NCBI GenBank assembly: GCA_035531315.1
Contig: DATKTD010000064.1
Location: 1-5,525 of the forward strand
Direction of reading: 5' to 3'
DNA length: 5,525 bases
From: CAIJMU01 sp035531315
GTDB taxonomy: Bacteria > Spirochaetota > Spirochaetia > Treponematales > Rectinemataceae
The notes beneath the pieces were generated by a model that was not told the DNA's origin, made no database searches, and saw only the letters and a program-made list of their open reading frames with translations. Position numbers and translations under genes: made by a program. Each line of letters begins with the position of its first letter. Within the stretch, counting starts at the first letter, position 1. Positions 1-5,525 of this stretch are shown here, one piece after another.

Positions 1-662
1 CGGCCCTCGCGAAGTTCCAGTTCGAGCGGGCCCTCGATGCAGCCCCGGCCCTCGAAGTGCCCGACCAGCGCTATGAAATCCTCGCGGCCCTCGCCGAAGT
101 CTATCGATCGCAGAGGGATTGGACTTCCTACGAGGCCGAACTCAGGCTCTCCCTGGCCGACGCGGAGGTCTTCTCACAGACGAATGACTTTCTGAGAACG
201 GCCATGGAGCGGGCCCTCGATATCGAAGGCTTCGATTCCATGCTTCACCTTTATCCCCTCGACGATCCGCGCATCATCGGCCCCTCGGCGAATCTCGGAG
301 AATTTCTTTTGAGGAACGGCCGGCCCCAAGCGGCCATCTATCTTGCCCTATCCACCGACGCCATCGTAACGAGGGCCCTCGCGATGCTTCGCGTGAACGA
401 TCCGACCCTGGCCTTTTCCTCCCTCGTGGATCTTTCCGGCCTCATCTCGGCCGACCGGGAGCTGGCGGCCTGGTGCGACGAGTCGGGTTTATGGAAGTAT
501 CTGTATTATCTCGGGGAGGCCCTGGTCGCCGATTCACGCCTCGATTCCGGGCGTGCCCTCTTCCAGTCCATCGTCAAAGCGAAGGGGAGCGGTGCATGGG
601 GAAGGGCCGCGGCCCTGGCTCTCGCCAGGCCCCTTGGGTCTCGCCCGGCCTTCCTGCCCTAG
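1..662 (+). CDS. TPR-like helical-repeat protein, C-terminal part (5' end outside window)
   Basis: The frame is open from the left edge (first full codon at position 3) to a TAG at 660-662, giving 219 visible residues. A GTG at 57 could serve as a start, but in-frame sequence upstream continues the same helical pattern (KFQFERALDAAPAL), so the gene almost certainly begins outside the window. That segment ends like a TPR motif (F..ALDAAP). It is followed by a second TPR-like helix pair at visible residues 25-51 (ALAEVYRSQRDWTSYEAELR), and a third near the C-terminus (YYLGEALVADSRLDSGRALF). Such repeats are protein-interaction scaffolds. There is no catalytic motif, no membrane segment in the visible part, and only one cysteine. 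The N-terminus, including any signal peptide, cannot be seen. The gene converges on the minus-strand operon with 16 bp between the stops. The TPR-like fold is moderately supported; the specific role is unknown. Confidence 0.8.
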   Translation, partial: ALAKFQFERALDAAPALEVPDQRYEILAALAEVYRSQRDWTSYEAELRLSLADAEVFSQTNDFLRTAMERALDIEGFDSMLHLYPLDDPRIIGPSANLGEFLLRNGRPQAAIYLALSTDAIVTRALAMLRVNDPTLAFSSLVDLSGLISADRELAAWCDESGLWKYLYYLGEALVADSRLDSGRALFQSIVKAKGSGAWGRAAALALARPLGSRPAFLP

Positions 663-684
663 CCGCCTAGGACTAGGCTTAGGG
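657..684. terminator. Hairpin over convergent stop codons, possible bidirectional terminator
   Basis: CCCTAG (657-662) pairs with TTAGGG (679-684) with one G-U pair. After a CC bulge (663-664), GCCTA (665-669) pairs with TAGGC (674-678) around a GGAC loop. The result is an 11-bp stem that holds the TAG stop of the TPR gene and the TAA stop of the ArsR gene. No T-tract follows on either strand, so it is not a classical intrinsic terminator. It may instead stabilise 3' ends or block converging polymerases. Confidence 0.4.
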
Positions 685-993
685 TACGGTGACGACGCTG
701 TCTTCGGTGATCCGCGCGATGAGGGCGGCGATGAAGGGGTCGACGATCGAATAAACCCGTTTCGTCTTCTGCACTTCGGCCGAAACGATGCCGTTTTCCT
801 TGAGGATGGCCAGATGCTGCGAAATCACCGGTTGAGGTTGATTGAGACAGCGCCACATGTCCGAAACGCAGGGATCGTCCTCTCGGGAGATGAGTATCAG
901 GAGCCTAAGGCGGATTGGATGACCAATGGCCTTGAGTTTCCTCGCAAATTCCTCGAGAACGGGATCTGTGCAAGGGATATTCGCTATATCCAT
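679..993 (-). CDS. ArsR-family winged-helix transcriptional regulator
   Basis: This is a 104-residue protein of typical length for the ArsR/SmtB family, which are dimeric one-component regulators that usually repress DNA until a metal or thiol signal binds. An N-terminal helix carries the family-typical KAIGHPIRLRLL (residues 21-32). Helix alpha3 is PCVSDMWRCL (41-50), the recognition helix is QPVISQHLAILKENGIV (54-70), and the wing is SAEVQKTKRVYSIVDP (71-86). Compared with the classical ELCVCDLC arsenic site, only the first cysteine (C42) is kept. C34 of E. coli ArsR corresponds to S44 here, and additional cysteines lie at C8 and C49. The C-terminal metal site of SmtB-type proteins is not evident. 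The inducer is therefore unknown; a thiol or redox signal is possible. The ATG at 993 is chosen because the frame further upstream lies inside the REC-PilZ gene and has no nearby start. No Shine-Dalgarno precedes it, but a promoter does. It is the last gene of the operon. Confidence 0.9.
   Translation of the reverse strand: MDIANIPCTDPVLEEFARKLKAIGHPIRLRLLILISREDDPCVSDMWRCLNQPQPVISQHLAILKENGIVSAEVQKTKRVYSIVDPFIAALIARITEDSVVTVP
975..991. promoter_or_regulatory. Perfect dyad over ArsR codons 1-6, candidate autoregulatory operator
   Basis: GGATAT (975-980) and ATATCC (986-991) form a perfect inverted repeat around TCGCT. The site begins inside the ArsR start codon and lies just downstream of the promoter predicted for that gene. 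A second, overlapping dyad joins TATTC (998-994, minus strand) and GAATA (982-978). ArsR-family repressors commonly bind AT-rich dyads at their own promoters, so this is a plausible self-operator. Use by this protein is inference. Confidence 0.4.
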
Positions 994-999
994 GAATAG

Positions 1000-1028
1000 A
1001 CAATAGCTTATGGTTCGGGAATTATCAA
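1000..1028 (-). promoter_or_regulatory. Predicted sigma70-like promoter for the ArsR gene, within the end of the REC-PilZ gene
   Basis: On the minus strand, TTGATA (1028-1023, five of six matches to TTGACA) is separated by exactly 17 bp from TATTGT (1005-1000, four of six matches to TATAAT). Transcription would be expected to start near 993, which is the A of the ArsR ATG, giving a nearly leaderless mRNA. This fits the lack of a Shine-Dalgarno there. The -35 box lies within the final codons of the upstream gene. Confidence 0.45.
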
Positions 1029-1763
1029 CATCCCTTCGGCGGTGGCCGCAAGTTCCCTTTCGGAGCCATGGGCCAGCCAATCCTCGAGGAGGGCATGGGC
1101 AGCCGGGTCGAGTTCGACGAAGGCGAGGCCGATAGGCGCCCCCATCCGCACGATTTCGCAGTCGACGGTCAGGATGGAATCGCCGATGCGCAGACTGCAT
1201 CCCGGCACCTGCCTGCCCCTGTCGAGGTCGCGGAGTTCGCCGAAATCCTCCGGATCGAAGGAGAGTCCCGTGACCGAGATGGACGAAACCCTGCCGCAGA
1301 GCACCCGGTTCGAGACGGGGTGTACGAAGAGGAGGATGCAGCGGTCCCACTCGGCGACCTGTATTCGGCCGGATTTCCTCGAGTCGCTGAGCTTCGCGTA
1401 GCGCCCAAGCAGTCTCACGAGACTGTCGCGGCAGTGGGGCTCGGCGAGGCGATCGGAAACGATGCCGTTGACCCCAAGATAGCTGGCCTTATCGGCCTCG
1501 TCGCTGCCGAAATGGGGGCCGCGGAGGAGGACGATGGAGCAGGAATGCCTATCCCTGGCCGCCCGCACCACATCGGCGATGATCTTCCAATGGCGGGGAA
1601 AGTCCAGGGCGCTCGCGATGATGGCGTCGGGGGCGACCTCGTCGAGATTGTCGAGGGCCTTGATGGGATTCCTGTAGCGGATGACCTCGAAGCCGACGGG
1701 CTTGATGCAGGCCTCGATTTCGAGGGCCTTGAGATCGTCCTCTACGAGGAGGAGTGCCTTCAT
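1008..1763 (-). CDS. Degenerate receiver (REC) domain fused to a PilZ domain, putative c-di-GMP effector
   Basis: This is a 251-residue soluble protein. Residues 1-122 resemble a response-regulator receiver: strand MKALLLVEDD with acidic residues E8, D9 and D10, then PDAIIASALDFP (45-56) where the phosphorylated Asp would be, and GVNGIVSDRL (97-106) near the usual Lys-Pro. By motif alignment the acceptor Asp is S51, the switch Thr/Ser is R81 and the conserved Lys is D104, so phosphorylation looks unlikely. Residues 127-230 look like PilZ, a cyclic-di-GMP-binding barrel. The RxxxR motif is R129-KSG-R133, and the second motif (D/N)xSxxG is SISVTG (161-166), with Ser in place of the first Asp/Asn. 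The ATG at 1763 overlaps the upstream stop as ATGA and has AAGG six bases upstream, implying translational coupling. The output target is unknown; PilZ proteins often act on motility, secretion or polysaccharide systems. Confidence 0.8.
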   Translation of the reverse strand: MKALLLVEDDLKALEIEACIKPVGFEVIRYRNPIKALDNLDEVAPDAIIASALDFPRHWKIIADVVRAARDRHSCSIVLLRGPHFGSDEADKASYLGVNGIVSDRLAEPHCRDSLVRLLGRYAKLSDSRKSGRIQVAEWDRCILLFVHPVSNRVLCGRVSSISVTGLSFDPEDFGELRDLDRGRQVPGCSLRIGDSILTVDCEIVRMGAPIGLAFVELDPAAHALLEDWLAHGSERELAATAEGMLIIPEP

Positions 1764-2713
1764 TCCGTGCCTTTGTTCACCACGGAATAGCCGATGATGT
1801 ACCAGATATCGCCCCTGCGTTCGAGCTCATACTGGTATTCCTTGATCGAGGTGTAGCCCTTCTCGGCGAATTTCTCGAGGACGGTCACGAAGCCATGGTC
1901 GGCCGTGTAGCGCGTCTCCTCGATGCTGTATTCCTTGGGCAGGGTGACGATCGAATCGGTGGACTTCTGTCCCTGGAGGGAGGCGCGGAAGGCGTCTATC
2001 ATCTTCCGCCGGCCATCGTCGGATTGCCTGTTATAGGATCGGGCCAGCTCGGCCGAGCGCTTTAGAAGGGATTCGAGATCGAGGTAGAGGTAGAATTCGT
2101 TCCACCTGGAGCGCTGACGCGCCTCGATGGTGCGGGAGACGACCTCGTCGGGCGCGATGGCCTCGGGCTTGAGAATTTCGCCCGTCTCGGCCTTTACGGC
2201 ATCGAGGGGGCTCGTCGAGGCCGAGGCCGGCGGGGCGGGGCGCAGCGAGAGCATGAGGACGTTCGAGACGAGGGGAAGCTGGTCGCTGCCTCCGTTCGTG
2301 GGAGCCAGGCCGGGCCAGAAACTGGCCTGTATCGCATAGGTCCCCGCTTCGGTCATGGCGGCGTAGGAGGAAAGGCTCTCGACAAAGGAATATTCCTCAC
2401 CCGGCTCTATCGAGACGTCGCGGTAGAACACGGGGCCCGAGTCGGCCCTGGCCCGCTTGAAGGCGTCGGAGGCGTCGACCACGCGGTTTGCCGGGGTCCT
2501 GACGTCGAAGTCCAGGCTGTAAATGCGGTTTTCCGCCAGCTTGAAGCGGTAGGTCGAGGGACTTCCGTTCGCTATGCTCACCTTGATGGCTATGTCGGTG
2601 TCCGGGTAGTAGACCATCTTGTCGTAGTAGCGGATGGACAGGCTTATTCCGCCATCGGCGAAAGAAAGCGAGGTGAGGGCTGCCAGGACGAGCGAAAAAA
2701 GGGCGCGTTTCAC
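1760..2713 (-). CDS. Exported two-part protein of unknown function
   Basis: I do not recognise a named family for this 317-residue protein. The GTG at 2713 is chosen because AAGGAGA lies nine bases upstream and the product then begins with a textbook signal peptide: KR, a hydrophobic stretch at residues 4-14, and likely cleavage after SFA (19/20). There is no lipobox cysteine, so it is probably periplasmic or released. Residues 20-157 are beta-rich. The stretch around VSIANGSPSTYRF and the later IEPGEEYSF and AGTYAIQASFWPG resemble Ig-like or BsuPI-like beta domains. A Pro/Ala/Ser linker (159-169) leads to a helical region (183-245). The C-terminal strands FVTVLEKFAEKG and DIWYIIGYSVV recall NTF2-like folds; this is a weak, pattern-based resemblance. 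It is the first gene of the operon and its stop overlaps the REC-PilZ start. Longer in-frame starts (to 2842) would bury the signal peptide and overlap mfd. Confidence 0.8.
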   Translation of the reverse strand: MKRALFSLVLAALTSLSFADGGISLSIRYYDKMVYYPDTDIAIKVSIANGSPSTYRFKLAENRIYSLDFDVRTPANRVVDASDAFKRARADSGPVFYRDVSIEPGEEYSFVESLSSYAAMTEAGTYAIQASFWPGLAPTNGGSDQLPLVSNVLMLSLRPAPPASASTSPLDAVKAETGEILKPEAIAPDEVVSRTIEARQRSRWNEFYLYLDLESLLKRSAELARSYNRQSDDGRRKMIDAFRASLQGQKSTDSIVTLPKEYSIEETRYTADHGFVTVLEKFAEKGYTSIKEYQYELERRGDIWYIIGYSVVNKGTE

Positions 2714-2722
2714 GGCCGGAAG

Positions 2723-2729
2723 TCTCCTT
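2723..2729 (-). promoter_or_regulatory. Strong Shine-Dalgarno that sets the GTG start of the exported protein
   Basis: AAGGAGA on the minus strand lies nine bases before GTG 2713-2711. It is the best ribosome-binding site in the window and decides between the GTG and the upstream ATG codons of the same frame. Confidence 0.75.
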
Positions 2730-2755
2730 GAAGGTAGTCGCGGCGGACTGGCCTC

Positions 2756-2763
2756 ACTATAAT
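2756..2763. promoter_or_regulatory. Overlapping divergent -10 elements for mfd and the minus-strand operon
   Basis: The plus strand has a perfect TATAAT at 2758-2763. It would start mfd transcription near 2770, giving a leader of about 47 nt. The minus strand has TATAGT at 2761-2756, one mismatch from consensus, which would start the operon near 2749 and place AAGGAGA in its short leader. The two hexamers share four base pairs. No good -35 box is seen at 16-18 bp for either direction, so an activator or another sigma factor may take part. The rest of the 103-bp gap (2714-2816) holds only an imperfect dyad at 2765-2782. Confidence 0.5.
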
Positions 2764-2816
2764 GCGGCCGACGTTCCGACCGCGAGAGACCCATAAGAGA
2801 TTTTCGGTACATTGCG

Positions 2817-5525
<2,709 letters not shown>

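Noticed and set aside
553..999. A 148-residue plus-strand frame across the TPR end and the ArsR gene
   Set aside because: It overlaps the TPR gene in another frame and lies antisense to a clear ArsR domain. No ribosome-binding site or recognisable domain.
679..1350. Longer ArsR product starting at 1350
   Set aside because: The extra 119 residues would lie inside the REC-PilZ gene in a different frame and look like out-of-frame translation. The ArsR family length fits the ATG at 993.
1068..1790. A 240-residue plus-strand frame opposite the REC-PilZ gene
   Set aside because: It is an antisense shadow rich in D, E, G and A. The minus strand shows RxxxR, SxSxxG and receiver patterns and coupled starts.

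Overview
The window is a gene-dense, high-GC bacterial chromosomal segment with no RNA gene, mobile element, CRISPR array or large repeat that I can see. Codons end strongly in G or C, and CTC is a favoured leucine codon. The organism is probably a high-GC member of the Spirochaetota. This rests on the general look of the Mfd sequence, on the TPR and REC-PilZ proteins, and on CTC-rich codon use. It is an inference, not a demonstrated assignment.

Layout, left to right. (1) Positions 1-662, plus strand: the C-terminal part of a TPR-like helical-repeat protein whose start lies outside the window. (2) Positions 657-684: a hairpin across the two facing stop codons, where the TPR gene meets a minus-strand operon with a 16-bp gap. 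(3) Positions 2713-679, minus strand: a three-gene operon read right to left. It encodes an exported protein of unknown function (317 aa), a degenerate receiver domain fused to a PilZ domain (251 aa), and an ArsR-type winged-helix regulator (104 aa). The first two genes overlap by ATGA. The third follows after 14 bp and seems to have its own promoter inside the end of the second gene, with a perfect dyad over its start codon. (4) Positions 2714-2816: a 103-bp divergent control region whose best -10 candidates for the two directions overlap. (5) Positions 2817-5525, plus strand: mfd, the transcription-repair coupling factor, running off the right edge after 903 codons.

How the genes may work together. 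Mfd is a housekeeping DNA-repair translocase and probably only shares the control region with the operon. The operon joins an exported protein, a PilZ protein whose receiver has lost its phosphorylation residues (a likely cyclic-di-GMP effector that does not depend on phosphotransfer), and a one-component regulator. This could be a small envelope-to-cytoplasm signalling cassette. The gene order and coupling are visible in the sequence; the joint function is inference. No gene here is unambiguously a new system; the minus-strand operon is the part most worth following up.
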